NCBI RefSeq assembly: GCF_037392515.1
Contig: NC_090280.1
Location: 58,931,004-58,995,003, forward strand
Reading direction: 5' to 3'
DNA length: 64,000 nucleotides
Source of the DNA: Haliotis asinina
Lineage: Eukaryota; Mollusca; Gastropoda; Lepetellida; Haliotidae
The notes below the pieces were generated by a model that searched no databases, was not told the DNA's origin, and saw only the letters and a program-made list of their open reading frames with translations. The position numbers and the translations under genes were made by a program. The stretch's first letter is position 1, and every line of letters begins with the position of its first letter. Shown here one piece after another: positions 12,930-24,439 of this stretch.

Positions 12930-14628
12930 ACGTATTTGATTTAATCTTTTAGGCTGTTGTGAGAAAAATCTTGACACGACTGCTCCTGGAGGATCACCCT
13001 TGTCTATCGAAGGTATGTGCTCATGTAACTAGGTAATTTCACTTTGAATATTTCATTAATTCACTTCCCTACGTACGTTTTCTCAAAATGAATAATACAT
13101 GAAAGTATCATTTGCAAATGGATTTGAATAGCCGGTAAACAAAATCGGTTTAACATTACACCTGTGTGAAATTGCCATCAAACTGACTCTTTGATTTTAC
13201 AATGCTTAATTGCTGCAAGGTTATGTCATGTGATATAACTAAAATTCTTTTATCATGATCTTTATGTCAGTTGTTCACTTACCGGTTGCATAACTTTGGC
13301 AAACAGGATGTACATAGAATTTGCACGAAATAACACAAAGGATGGTTAGCCTTTTTGGAAGTTATTTTAAATCATTTAACTACAAAATGGTAAACTTTCA
13401 GAACAATATATGTGTTCAAAGTGATATATCTGTAGTTTACTTGGTTGTATAATTTTCACTGACGATCTTTAATTTTTATTAGACATTGTGTTGAATGCAT
13501 GATTGAATGAAGTGCAAGGAAAATGACATTTGTTTTTATTTCAGTAAAGCCGGTGACGAGGACTCTATGAATATAGTAGTCAAAGAAACAAGTGACTATA
13601 TCACGACCAAGGATGGTCAATAGGATCTTGTGAAGGTAATTTTACTCACCTGCCTGTCATTATAAATAGCTAATGATTTAATTAATAGTGTAAAGACAGA
13701 TTTATGGATGTTAACTTCAGTAACCCAGCCAGCATGGCATATATAAATACCTTTGCCTCACAGATGAACTAAAATGTGTGAAACATGCTGCATAGTACTT
13801 TAAACATTTATTTTCAGAAGCGCTTTGTAGAGTGTGGCGGAACAGGCGTGATGTTCTCAGTAGACAAGAAACCGGAAAGAAAGTGTCACACAGAACAGCA
13901 GCAAAAAAAAACAACAAAAAGAATGAAATCCGTAAGTATATCTATTCGAATAATGTAATAACATGTAATAACCCTTCTCATTACAATGTCTGATGACAGA
14001 ATCTAAGTTCCGGAAATATACATTTAAAATGTTTATGGATTATTGCTTTTTACATTCTTAAGATATGTAACACATGATTCAGATCATAATTTCATAAATC
14101 ATAACATAAGAATCAAGTCAGTTAATGATGATATATGATTATGTTACTACACTTCAGTGACTTCATGTCACTTCAGATCAACAGATTGTGTGTCCATAAG
14201 AAAATAGGATATGTCATTAAATGTGATGAACTGCTTAACAAGTGTTGGGGTGATTAATGAAATAAATAATTTGTCACGACACTTCCTTTTTAATAATTTG
14301 CAATCCATCTTGACATTATGGTTTATCTGTTGATTGATTTTTGTTTAATTTTCAGAAAATTGCACTGCGCATGAAAAGCCTGAAAACTATTGACTGGCCA
14401 GATCGACGAAAGGAAAGGGTTTCAACTATACTTACCTTGGAAATGACTTCACCATTTGTGAGTGATGAAGAAGATGCCAATTTATTAATCTCTTACCCCT
14501 TTACCTGGGAATCTAAACTTAAGACGTCTGCACTGGACTCAGCCACAATTTTCAACGCCACCACCAAAGCTAAGGCCAACATGAAGACCAGGATGCGGCA
14601 TCCAACCAGAATGACAGATATCCGCTGA
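11997..14628 (+). CDS. Transposon ORF: basic protein with acidic SDEED segment
   Basis: Five exons with good splice sites: 11997-12126, 12953-13012, 13545/13550-13635, 13818-13931 and 14356-14628. The last two join in phase 0 and encode RFVECGGTGVMFSVDKKPE, then KSLKTIDWPDRRKERVS, then an acidic SDEED, then LISYPFTWESK and a basic end. The first two exons are open in two frames: one starts at 11997 (MAASCKLCHGHLTFPKSTRR, with a CxxC), the other at 12022 (MATSLSPKALDERIRDLKKK). Both ATGs have a good start context. The first frame continues through exon 3 if its acceptor is at 13550, but meets one in-frame TAG at 13621; the second must skip exon 3. I do not know the function. A polyadenylation signal lies at 15100. 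Confidence 0.5.
12841..12927. repeat. (TA)n microsatellite
   Basis: More than 40 TA units in the first intron of the plus-strand transposon gene, ending about 25 bp before the exon 2 acceptor. It is likely to vary in length between individuals. Confidence 0.95.
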
Positions 14629-15242
14629 AGGATGCCCAAATGGGCTAGTAAATAGCTAATCGATCACATGAACGCAGTGTTTTCTGTGATCAATTAAATT
14701 TGAATTATTCTCAATTTAAAACTTTAATAGTTTTGATATTCTGATTGTATTTCAATTAATACAATTTTATTCAATCTTAATTTTTATCTATTTTCCAAGA
14801 GACCTTTATTTACTTTAAATACGTTTTTTGTACTTTCAATGTAACCTAAGTTCTTTATTGCATTTTATTTCATTGTTGTATTGTATTGCATGGTGTGTGT
14901 TAAAATATGTTTAGCATTGACTGACTGTGGTGTGTTTTTCTGTGTCAGCGTGAGGAGGTGCAGGAGGAGTCAAGGGATGCAACTGTTATAGCATGTTTTT
15001 AGAAATATTTTTGTCATAAATTACAAATGTTGATCTGTTATCTAGTGCTATATCTTTTTATTATTTATTAGATATATGTTTGATCCATATTTGTCTGAAA
15101 ATAAAACAGTGAATCTTATTGTATCTTTTGTTTTTCTTTATGTATACTCGATGATTGTACACAAACTCCTTATATTGTCTTTGCCAACCAGGAGTAACAA
15201 GAATGTTATATGCAATGACACACATTGAATGACTCCTGTGAA

Positions 15243-15575
15243 CCTGAGTAAATGAAATGCTGTGGCAACGGAAACTCTGCGGAAACTATGTAGGTCAGTT
15301 TGTAACTGAAACTCTGCGGAAACCTGATGGAGTCTTGGTAACTGAAACTCTGCGGAAACCTGATGGAGTCTTGGTGACTGAAACCCTGCGATAACCTGAT
15401 GGATCTCTAACTTAACTGAAACTCAACGGAAACTTGTTGGAGCATGGGTAACGGATACCGTGCGGAAACACTTAGAAAGTGGGTAATTGAAAGTTTCCGT
15501 CATTGCGGAAACTCAGTGTAAAAGAACGGAAACTCACTGGATTCTTGGTGGAAACTTAAGTTTCAGTCCACTTTC
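15243..15575. repeat. Right subterminal repeat array
   Basis: About a dozen 'GGAAAC'/'GTTTCC' motifs. A repeated module 'gaaactctgcggaaacctga' followed by 'tggagtcttggtaact' is spaced at roughly 40 bp. The same 'aaacctgatgga' core occurs in the left array, which ties the two ends into one element. A small perfect palindrome (gtttccg...cggaaac) lies near 15490. Confidence 0.7.
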
Positions 15576-15586
15576 CATCAGTGGAC

Positions 15587-15960
15587 CCAAGAGGGGCCAT
15601 GCACTTTGTTCTTTTTCAAATTGGATTTCAGTGGTGTTTCGGAGATCGGAGAAGCTGTGGGATCACATCAGCTAATATTTCCCAAAAGGGACGAAAATAA
15701 TCTCACTAGCCTATGGGGATCCGTTCTCTGTATAGAGAATGTTCGATCATTTTGTTGTATGCTGCAGGCTTTTACTTTTGTACAATGATTACGGGTGAGA
15801 CAGAAACAAAGACAATCATTAAAATGCAATTTACGTTAAAATATATTAGGTAACTTACAGGGAAACGTGTGCATTGAAAAAGCTTCTATTTTCAGACCAG
15901 AACCCAGGGACCAAATAGCGAAAGTCAACTGCTGAACACTGACATTTAGTTGATAAGGAC
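15587..15960 (+). repeat. Duplicated block B, copy 3
   Basis: Third copy of block B. It starts exactly at the right end of the CACTA-like element and ends about 80 bp before the partial mannanase copy. Landmarks are 'gagacagaaacaaagacaat' and 'cttctattttcagaccag'. Its left part lies on the other side of the transposon, at 9220-9311. Confidence 0.55.
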
Positions 15961-16042
15961 GTAATTCGTTACTCATCGGTACATATAGATTTAATACATA
16001 ATGGTTTAATACAAAATGTGTGAATATGTTTGTTAAAATAAA

Positions 16043-17112
16043 TTGTATAACAGCATGTTGAGGCTAGCCCACAGCCCTAACAAGGTCACGTTTGGACACC
16101 ATGAAGGCACACTGACCGGCATATCTAACTACCAGGTTACCAAATACGACCACGCCTGGAGACCATTTTGGAAATTAACGGTAAGTACTACTATTGACAT
16201 GTTATAATTTTACCTGGAGTGTGTTTAATTGATTGGAAAATGTAGTTATGGTCGTTGTTCATCACTGAAGATGGGAATAAGCTACTGTCAACACTAAGGT
16301 GTAAATAGACTCCAGTCTTCCTTCTGAGGACCAAACGTTTTAACTACATGATCAGTGTGCCTTAAATGAAGAGATATATACAGTATATGTTGGTTCTCTC
16401 GTAATAACCGGCCTCAGGTGCAGTGGACATCCTGTAAATAGCCTGGTAAATGCGTTCGTTCGTCCCACTGGTTTCTGTTGTCATAATTGTTGGCTTAATG
16501 TCTGTGATTCTTCCTTGTCTTTCCTAAATTAGACATTAATATTTCGTTTTAATTTACTTTGTGTACTACAGCTGTCCAGGAAATATTTTCAGTGACTTGT
16601 ATTTGCAAATAAATATCATTCACCAAACATGATTCGATTCCGATTGACACGCAACACTGTTGAGCATGGGTGAGCAATTCTCTTGAAAATACGAGAATGC
16701 ATGTCTCTCCGACTGCCATCCCAAGCACTTCAAGCAATGTCATATGTCATTCATACTGACGTCACACTTCTTGTCGTTGTTATGACCAAACCACTTCTGA
16801 AAAGTGGAGTGTGAGTTAGTGAGTTACAATGTAACATACCATCATTCATTATACCATTATTGGTGAATCTGTCCAATTTGTTGTTTGTTTAGTGTTTAGT
16901 GTCTTTTGGTCGTTCTCACATAATGTCCTTGATCTTACTACTGAACCGGCATTTCACCTCTGCAAAATAAAAGTGATTGTATTTGCTGAATGTTTGGTAT
17001 GTTCACCTCAAGGCGCGTCCTATGGGACATCAACACCTGAAGCCCTATCAACACTACATCACACAACCATACTCTTCACTACGAGTTTCACTAAAGTGCT
17101 AGGCATCAAAGA
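16043..17112 (+). pseudogene. Partial GH26 mannanase copy lacking the catalytic exon
   Basis: 16043-16180 encodes a protein segment very close to residues of exon 2 of the intact mannanase (MLRLAHSPNKVTFGHHEGTL; four residues, PGRP, are absent later on). A conserved GTAAGT donor follows at 16181. From about 16400 to 16945 the sequence matches intron 2 of the intact gene. At about 16950 it then jumps to the 3' untranslated region (ttgtatttgctg.atgtttgg...) and follows it to about 17112. The exon carrying both catalytic glutamates (48057-49022 in the intact gene) is missing, as are the start and signal peptide. Because intron sequence is present, it arose by DNA duplication and not by reverse transcription. 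Confidence 0.85.
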
Positions 17113-17865
17113 CCAGCATCACTTCATCTAACATCAAGCTTAAGGTGACACACTGCACAAAATGGAACACTCATCAAAGCGGCGTTGAACAAAAGTCCTT
17201 AATTAAGCATAAGGTAACAAATGGTGAAAACTGAAACATTCGTCAAAGCGGTGACGCAAGTCATTCATTCAAATGCATCGTACAATTTACTGCACTAACC
17301 TTACTGTTTGCAAAGACCACTGTGCATGCATGGCAATGTTGATAATACACCATCATATTAGGCATAAGGACATTGCACTGATATTTAAGGACAACATGCT
17401 CATTCCATATTTTTTTGTTTCAACACATGTTGTGTGTGTAGGTTGAAGAGTATTGCAGTTTGATTTGAATATAATGTATGTTCCTCTGATGATAGTGCAT
17501 CGATCTTGGTGATTCGCAGCTCATTCGCATGGGTATTTTCGATTGTTTCTCCGGGTGATAAGGTCTACGTGACTTATAGATCATTGTTTATATACCTTGA
17601 CATATCGAGTCCATTTGCCTCTGTGGTGTTGATACACCGTAAACGATCATGGTCCATTGTGATCAGGATCTGTTTGTAAGTTCATTTTCATTCAGCTGAT
17701 TGCTTTTGCCAATCAACCATGCATTAGTCTTGGTGATCAACAGTCTCCCTGGATTGATGCTCACAGAGGTACCTGTCATTCTGTTAGCATGGTCCTTCCT
17801 ACCGTTGTAATGGTTTTATAGAAATCGTTCATATTTTACCAAATTTTGTTTAAATCCAATATTCC
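17113..17865. other. Sequence unique to one duplicate
   Basis: This 750-bp stretch interrupts the collinearity between the two mannanase-downstream regions; homology resumes at 17870 and, inverted, near 47880. It contains a short tandem duplication of about 65 bp (17140-17265, 'aagc.taaggt.aca' and 'catt.gtcaaagcggtg'). No gene is seen. Confidence 0.5.
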
Positions 17866-20800
17866 ACGTGTATACTTGTAATAACCTGGTTCTCTACTCC
17901 AGTAGTAAGAATCGGTCCACAGCATATGTGAATTGACACACACATTGCCATGTCACAGGGACTAAGAAAATACTCTGGCATTGACATTACAGAACGCCTG
18001 AGAAATGGAAACTAAGAATCCATTGTAACCACGTCCACATGAATCTTTTTCTGTTCATTGCTACTTCTTTGATCGAAAACACCTAATATACTTGGGAAAG
18101 CTATAACTTACATACCAAACGCTTTTTGCAGATAAATGCAAAACCATCTGTAATACGATTTGATATTTCAAAACATAATTCAATCCAAATATCAAAGTAG
18201 ACCCTCTCGATAATTAGAAACGTTACTCAGGTCAAATAACGAACATCATAACATGACAATATTCGGTTTTAAAGAAGGAAGTCCAAAATGGTGGATTTAT
18301 GAGTTTGCTTGTCAAGTTATAAACCATGATCTATCTATCCCCTTACGAAACACCCAGTTCTTTGCTGCAATATAAGATGATGGCGAGGCTGACATTTCAG
18401 GAATTTTACGGACCCTACGTAAATATTACGAAGAAATTAAATTAAAATTAAACATTCAAAGTACACCCTCTCGGTAACAGAAAAGTTACACATGTCAAAT
18501 TAAAAATGAAGATATTTTGTTCAAATAAGTCTCAGAATCATGTACAATGATGATTTTGCATGTAACGTTATAACTATGCTACATGTGTTCCGTGCAATGA
18601 AGAGGCGGTGCAAAAACTGCAATACTTTCCTGCAATATGAAACGAAAGTGATGTTGACATTTCAGGAATATAACAGAACCTACGTAAATATTACGGAGAA
18701 AGCGGACTCCGCTACTTCAGTGACTGTTCCCCAAAATAGCATGAGTGCCGCCAGCGAGACGGCCGTCTCTTTCAGTTTGAAAAGTACAGTCCTTTCATAA
18801 TAAGTGGGGCGCGAATTACGCGTTGTGACAAATGATGGCACCGGAAGCTACTTGACCGCTGGTAAGGCTGACAAACGTGAAAGTGAGGCGCAGGTCGAAA
18901 CGAAATTCTATAGTGACATATTCTTACTAGGCCAGTTTGGCAGGTGAATACTTTATTTTCCCGACAGCTTATTTCAGACTTGACAATGCACCGTTTAAAA
19001 ACACTTGAAATAAGTTCACGCTCATGTACCCAAGTCACATCGACTACGCAGCCTACCCGATACTGACGCTGTATACCACAAGGAGCTTGTACAACTCTAG
19101 ACCCTGTCCACTCGATATTTTGCATTTTATAACGGTATGCGATGCCCTTGTCTCTATCATCATAGACACATTTTCCTTGTGAAACCTATGACTAATATGT
19201 CGAACACATTTTATTAGATTAACATTTTATAAAAATACATCTTCGAGAAACAGATATTGTCCAAAAGATTATTTCGAACGAAATATCAAAGAGGATTCAA
19301 TACCTCATCCAAGTCAATAAACAGGACCCTTAACCATCTCAAAAGTCGAAAGCAAGGTCAAATTTCTTACATAACATGAAGCAATTTAGTTTAAAGAGTC
19401 ACACACATGTAACGTTAGAACCATGTCGTGCATATACACTCACACAAACACTACACTATCTTTGACGAGAAGCATCTTGCTGCAGTTTGAGACTATAGAA
19501 ACAGTAACAGAGCCTATGCATATATCAACACAAAATCCCTCTTCGAAGCTTTAGTGTTCGTCCTCCAAAATAGCATGAGTCCCGCCAGCAAGACTTCGGC
19601 TTCTTTCACTTGGAAAAGTAAGACCTGTCATAATTAGTGGAGCGCAAATTACACCTCGTCTAAAAAGAAGATACCGGAAACTACTTTGCCGCTGGCAAGG
19701 TTGGCAAATGTCAAAACTGACCGAACAGAACGTAATTCTGGGGGAAGATTGTTACGAGGCGTCATTGCCCCTGTTTCATATTTCAGACACCGATTACACA
19801 CTGCTATCAGTGAACAAAATAAGCCTGTGAAGAAAAATGTCAATATTATATTCCTATCATATTTAAGCTATGGAGGGTCACGCTTCAAAGTGTAAAACCT
19901 GGGTTTAACTGGATTCCTTATCTGTTTGGGCGGTGGGGTACCTTTGTGGTTGCAGCGTTAGTTCATCACATGGAATACATGGGTTCAATTCACCACTTGG
20001 GTAGTGTTTGAAGCCCATTTCTGGTGTTTCACGCTGCTAAAAGCAGCATAAAACCACACTTACTTGCACTTCTCACTTCCCACAGTGTGTTACCAGGCAG
20101 TAACATAACTATGGTTTCTTCTTCATTTGTAGATATTTTAACACGTGTATCACTGTACACGGAAAGTGTCATGCCATGCGAAATATATATCCACTCCTTG
20201 TTCCAAGTCTGTGGTTGTATTTTAGTGAAAACAATGCCATTGCAGTGCAACTGTGATGTCTTTAAGGTGGATGAAGAACCTTTGTGCTGTTTGTGGATTT
20301 TCCCTTTATAGATCTGGATAACGTCCTGAAGAAGAGTTTTAATGGACGACATGATTACAACAGAACCAGAAGGCACCATTCAAGAAAAACCAGTGCCGGG
20401 AGGGGTCTCGCTATTTTCTGAAAGGATTCAACATATTTTTGTCATCTTCATGGTTTAGTCACAGTTCGATAAGCAGTTTTTTTCTTTGTCAAATCCTCTC
20501 CTGCTCATAAGGGATCAATATTTAATTTGGATGATGGCAAATATTATCTCTGCCTTCAACATTTACTATTCATATATATTTAACATAGGAATCCGCGTAT
20601 GAAAAGAATCAATAAATCATTACTGTTTATTTCTACACAGTATTGTTAGCTGAAACTCGCGGATATTTGCCAAAAGTATAACATACTGAAGTTCAGTTTT
20701 ACGACAATCGAAATTAATTTACATTTCGCCAAATCCCTCATTGAAAGTGAGTTGGCTCTGATAGTTCAGCCGGGTTTTACAAACACTCATGGATTAAGAC

Positions 20801-20970
20801 ATCCTTCCCTCGTGTCCTATATTCAGACATAGCAATTCACCCAGACACTTTCCCCAAAGTTCTGCGTGAACTGGTAGCTGCACTCTTAGAAGTTACGCAA
20901 ATAGGACGTCTAAATTTCCATTTCAGTTCCGTTACAAAATCGGAAAAAAACGTGAAAGCAGGATTTGTGT
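17866..20970 (+). repeat. Mannanase-downstream unit, copy Y
   Basis: Non-coding duplicated unit with sub-blocks in the order: spacer (17870-18300), 'a' (18440-18900), 'c' (18950-19340), 'a-prime' (19400-19800), a SINE, and 'b' (20300-20970). The same order is present inverted at 47900-38195, apart from the LINE insertion there. 'a' and 'a-prime' are themselves related (shared 'caaaatagcatgagt.c.gc'), so the unit also contains an older internal duplication. No coding frame is conserved between copies. Confidence 0.75.
19925..20072 (+). mobile_element. tRNA-derived SINE (in unit Y)
   Basis: The head contains A-box-like 'tttgtggttgcagcg' and B-box-like 'gggttcaattc' (19981-19991), and the tail is 'aaaaccacacttacttgcac'. 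The same SINE sits at the equivalent place in the inverted copy (39052-39205). It therefore inserted before the segment was duplicated. Confidence 0.7.
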
Positions 20971-21109
20971 GTGTGTGGTGTGTGTGAGTGGTTGGGCAGG
21001 GGGAGCTATTTGTTATTTTAAGTCGCTTTTATCAATATTCCAATACGTTGTGTGTGTCTGGTATAGAGTTTTGCAGGTCAATTAACGAATTTCAGAAAGT
21101 GCAATTATG

Positions 21110-21560
21110 ATTTTGCTTGTAAAGTTATAACCATGCCCTATGTATCCCCCTACATACCTGCAATAAGACGATAAGACGATAGCAGCATAAGACGATAGCG
21201 ATGGTGACATTCCAGGAATATAACAGCACCTACGTAAATATTACAAAGAAAATCAACTTCGTTGCTTCAGTATCCCCAAAATAGCATGAGTGTCGCCAGT
21301 GAGACGATAGTTTCTTTCACTTAGAAAAGTAAACACGTTCATAATAAGTGGGGCACGAATTACACGTAGTGACAAATGGACGCACCTGAAGCTACTTGGC
21401 CGCTAGCAAGGTTGGCAAATGTCAGAAGTGAGGCACAAAACGAATCAAATTCTTGGGAGATATTGTTACGTGGCGCCATAATCCTCATTTCTAATCTGAA
21501 ATGACAGTGATTACAATGTTTGAGTAGAGCTAGCCCCGATAGATACCTTTAGGGGAAACA
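21110..21560 (+). repeat. Duplicated block 'a', unit X
   Basis: This matches block 'a' of units Y and Z (acctacgtaaatattac, ccccaaaatagcatgagtg, ataataagtggggcacgaat, cttggccgctagcaaggttg). It is probably the left end of a third, partial copy of the unit that continues at 24440 after the 109-bp satellite and unassigned sequence. Confidence 0.7.
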
Positions 21561-22281
21561 TGCATCGGTTCAGATTTCAATTCATATTTAAACCAGTCTT
21601 CAATGATAAAGTTCACACTTTTCTTATTTTTTTCCTGAAAGGAAAGCCTTTCAGTGTTGAATTTGAAACAAAAGACTACATCAAGCTTAGGTGTTCGTAT
21701 GAAAAGGTTTCTTACAAACTCAACACTACTGTGCCATTATCAAACTTATGAGAAATTTTCTCTAACAGCTGTGATATTTCATACCCGCAGTGTCTTCTTT
21801 TTCGATTAACACCTCTGCCTATAAGAGTATATTCACAACTGCATTGTATCCGATATGCCTATTCTCCACAGGATCCGAATCTTAATTCACACAGACATAA
21901 AGAGAAAATAGCTAAGAGCGTTACCATTGAGTTAATATAGTACCTTTATCCCAATATAATATTGTATTTACGACACTGAAGGTTCCTACGACAAGGTTAA
22001 ACTCTTTTCAAAAGATACAATCCCAAAATAACCATGGGAATATAAACTCTGCTAAAAAATATACACAAAAAGTCTAATAAAATACAAATCTTTGGGTTGT
22101 GAAGATATTCATATAAAATGAATGCTTTACCAAACATGAATTTCTCGTGTCTGCATGCATCGAGGTGAAGCGTGTGGGGGACAAAATACCGAAAAATGGG
22201 GAAACGCGAGTCAACTGAGAGCATAGCGGCTAAAAACATTAAAATGAAATGTACGTACAGCATGACTTACTGGGTTGAGAA
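21561..22281. other. No recognised gene
   Basis: There are two short ORFs (63 codons plus, 88 codons minus) without family resemblance. I see nothing else. Confidence 0.5.
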
Positions 22282-23707
22282 AAGTTTGCTTTACATTCTT
22301 ACAGCAAGTAGAATGTGAAAACATGCCATGACTGGCAGATGCTCAAGGCAAGCGACTGTAGCCAGGTTGTGTTGCCACGCACCTGTACAAGACGATCGTT
22401 TACATTCATGCAACAAGTGAAATGTGAAAACATGCCATGACTAGCAGATGCTCATGGCAAGCGACTGTAACCAGGTGGTATCGTTAGGCACCTCCACAAG
22501 ACGATCTTTTACATTCATGCAGCAAGTAGGATGTGAAAACATGCCATGACTAGCAGATGCTCATGGCAAGCGACTGTAACCAGGTTGTATCGTTAGGCAC
22601 CTCCACAAGACGATCGTTTACATTCGTGCAGCAAGTAGAATGTGAAAACATGCCATGACTAGCAGATGCTCATGGCAAGCGACTGTAACCAGGTTGTATC
22701 GTTAGGCACCTCCACAAGACGATCGTTTACATTCATGCAGCAAGTAGAATGTGAAAACATGCCATGACTAGCAGATGCTCATGGCAAGCGACTGTAACCA
22801 GGTGGTATGGTTAGGCACCTCCACAAGACGATCTTTTACATTCATGCAGCAAGTAGAATGTGAAAACATGCCATGATTAGCAGATGCTCATGGCAAGCGA
22901 CTGTAACCAGGTGGTATGGTTAGGCACCTCCACAAGACGATCGTTTACATTCGTGCAGCAAGTAGAATGTGAAAACATGCCATGACTAGCAGATGCTCAT
23001 GGCAAGCGACTGTAACCAGGTGGTATCGTTAGGCACCTCCACAAGACGATCGTTTACATTCATGCAGCAAGTAGAATGTGAAAACATGCCATGACTAGCA
23101 GATGCTCATGGCAAGCGACTGTAACCAGGTTGTATCGTTAGGCACCTCCACAAGACGATCGTTTACATTCGTGCAGCAAGTAGAATGTGAAAACATGCCA
23201 TGACTAGCAGATGCTCATGGCAAGCGACTGTAACCAGGTGGTATCGTTAGGCACCTCCACAAGACGATTGTTTACATTCGTGCAGCAAGTAGAATGTGAA
23301 AACATGCCATGACTAGCAGATGCTCATGGCAAGCGACTGTAACCAGGTGGTATCGTTAGGCACCTCCACAAGACGATCGTTTACATTCGTGCAGCAAGTA
23401 GAATGTGAAAACATGCCATGACTAGCAGATGCTCATGGCAAGCGACTGTAACCAGGTTGTATCGTTAGGCACCTCCACAAGACGATCGTTTACATTCGTG
23501 CAGCAAGTACAATGTGAAAACATTCCATGACTAGCAGATGCTCATGGCAAGCGACTGTAACCAGGTGGTATCGTTAGGCACCTCCACAAGACGATCGTTT
23601 ACATTCGTGCAGCAAGTAGAATGTGAAAGCATGCTATGACTGGCAGATGCTCATGGCAAGCGACTGTAGCCAGGATGTATCGCCAGGCACCTGCTACAGA
23701 CGATCGA
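22282..23707. repeat. 109-bp satellite, 13 units
   Basis: Head-to-tail units with an exact 109-bp spacing. The 'gacgat' landmark falls at 22391, 22500, 22609, 22718 and so on to 23699. Interior units differ at only a few sites (cattcAtg/cattcGtg; ggtTgtat/ggtGgtat). The first and last units share variants absent from the interior: 'tggcagatgctca' instead of 'tagcag', and 'ctgtagccagg' instead of 'ctgtaaccagg'. It is non-coding. Confidence 0.97.
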
Positions 23708-24439
23708 ACCGTATTCACAAGCAGGGGTCATCTCGTGACCTACCTAGATCGAACACATGTCATAACAGCAGACGGGATATGCTAGTACTGATCTCTGTAT
23801 TACAAAATGTTATGCTACGTTAACCATCAATTTTTATCAATATTTCTAATAATAATATTAATATAAACACGCATTACCTTTAAGAAAGTGCTCAACTGCA
23901 ACATGACACGCATTCACAAACCTTGCTTTCTACGTCAGAAGGAATCTGCTTCTACCGGTAGTCAAGGCTGGGTTTGCGCTGACGTTTTAAAATGACTTGG
24001 AACTGGGTATGTGTTCTGTCTCGTGAACTGAACTGCGAGATTCTCTATAGCTCTGTGACATGCATCTGTGCTTAGACAATTACAAAAGAAATGTTTGGTC
24101 CCAGACATTCAGACAAACACAACCTTATCGAGAACAAATCATTCCCTCTTTTGGGAGTATCTGAAACAGGGTTGGTTGTATAAATTCAAAATCAGTAAAT
24201 GCATTTTCCGTTTCATTTTTGACTGGAGAGTATGGGTTGTTGAAAATCTATTCGTGCGTAAACTTTTCATGGTTAAATGTCCCTTTGCGATTTTGACTGA
24301 ATCGGTTTCTCTGCATAATTTCAGGACTAGGTATCGTGTTGCACAGGCGTCACATATTCATCTTTGTAAGGTTTTAAAATCCGTTCACTTTAATGTTTTG
24401 GCTGACAACTCCATTTTTTCACGGGAATACTTTCATCAA
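23708..24439. other. No recognised gene; one 127-codon ORF
   Basis: A plus-strand ORF at 24068-24451 would encode 127 residues rich in aromatic and basic amino acids (WEYLKQGWLYKFKISKC). I recognise no family, and it has no splice context. It could be chance. Confidence 0.3.

Larger units (their letters stand above)
9312..15583. mobile_element. CACTA/EnSpm-like DNA transposon, two genes
   Basis: A 6.3-kb element. The left end reads CACAGCAAAAATAACTTGG and the right end, on the minus strand, CACTGATGGAAAGTGGAC. GAC flanks both ends (9309-9311 and 15584-15586), a 3-bp target duplication as CACTA elements make. Inside each end is an array of GTTTCC/GGAAAC motifs. Two short spliced genes run outward from a shared centre near 11700-11990, with AATAAA signals just before each array (minus strand 9678-9673; plus strand 15100-15105). 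No catalytic transposase was seen, so it is probably non-autonomous, or its transposase lies in exons I could not find. The flanks match block B copy 2, which lacks the element. Superfamily assignment is an inference from ends, target duplication and subterminal repeats. Confidence 0.55.

Noticed and set aside
18772-19125. Minus-strand ORF of 117 codons, and a similar ORF at 20029-20379.
   Set aside because: Both lie in duplicated non-coding blocks. The equivalent frames are broken in the other copies, so they are not under coding constraint.
22282-23707. Regular spacing suggested a CRISPR-like array.
   Set aside because: The full 109-bp unit is conserved with no variable spacers, and the context is a eukaryotic genome; it is a satellite.
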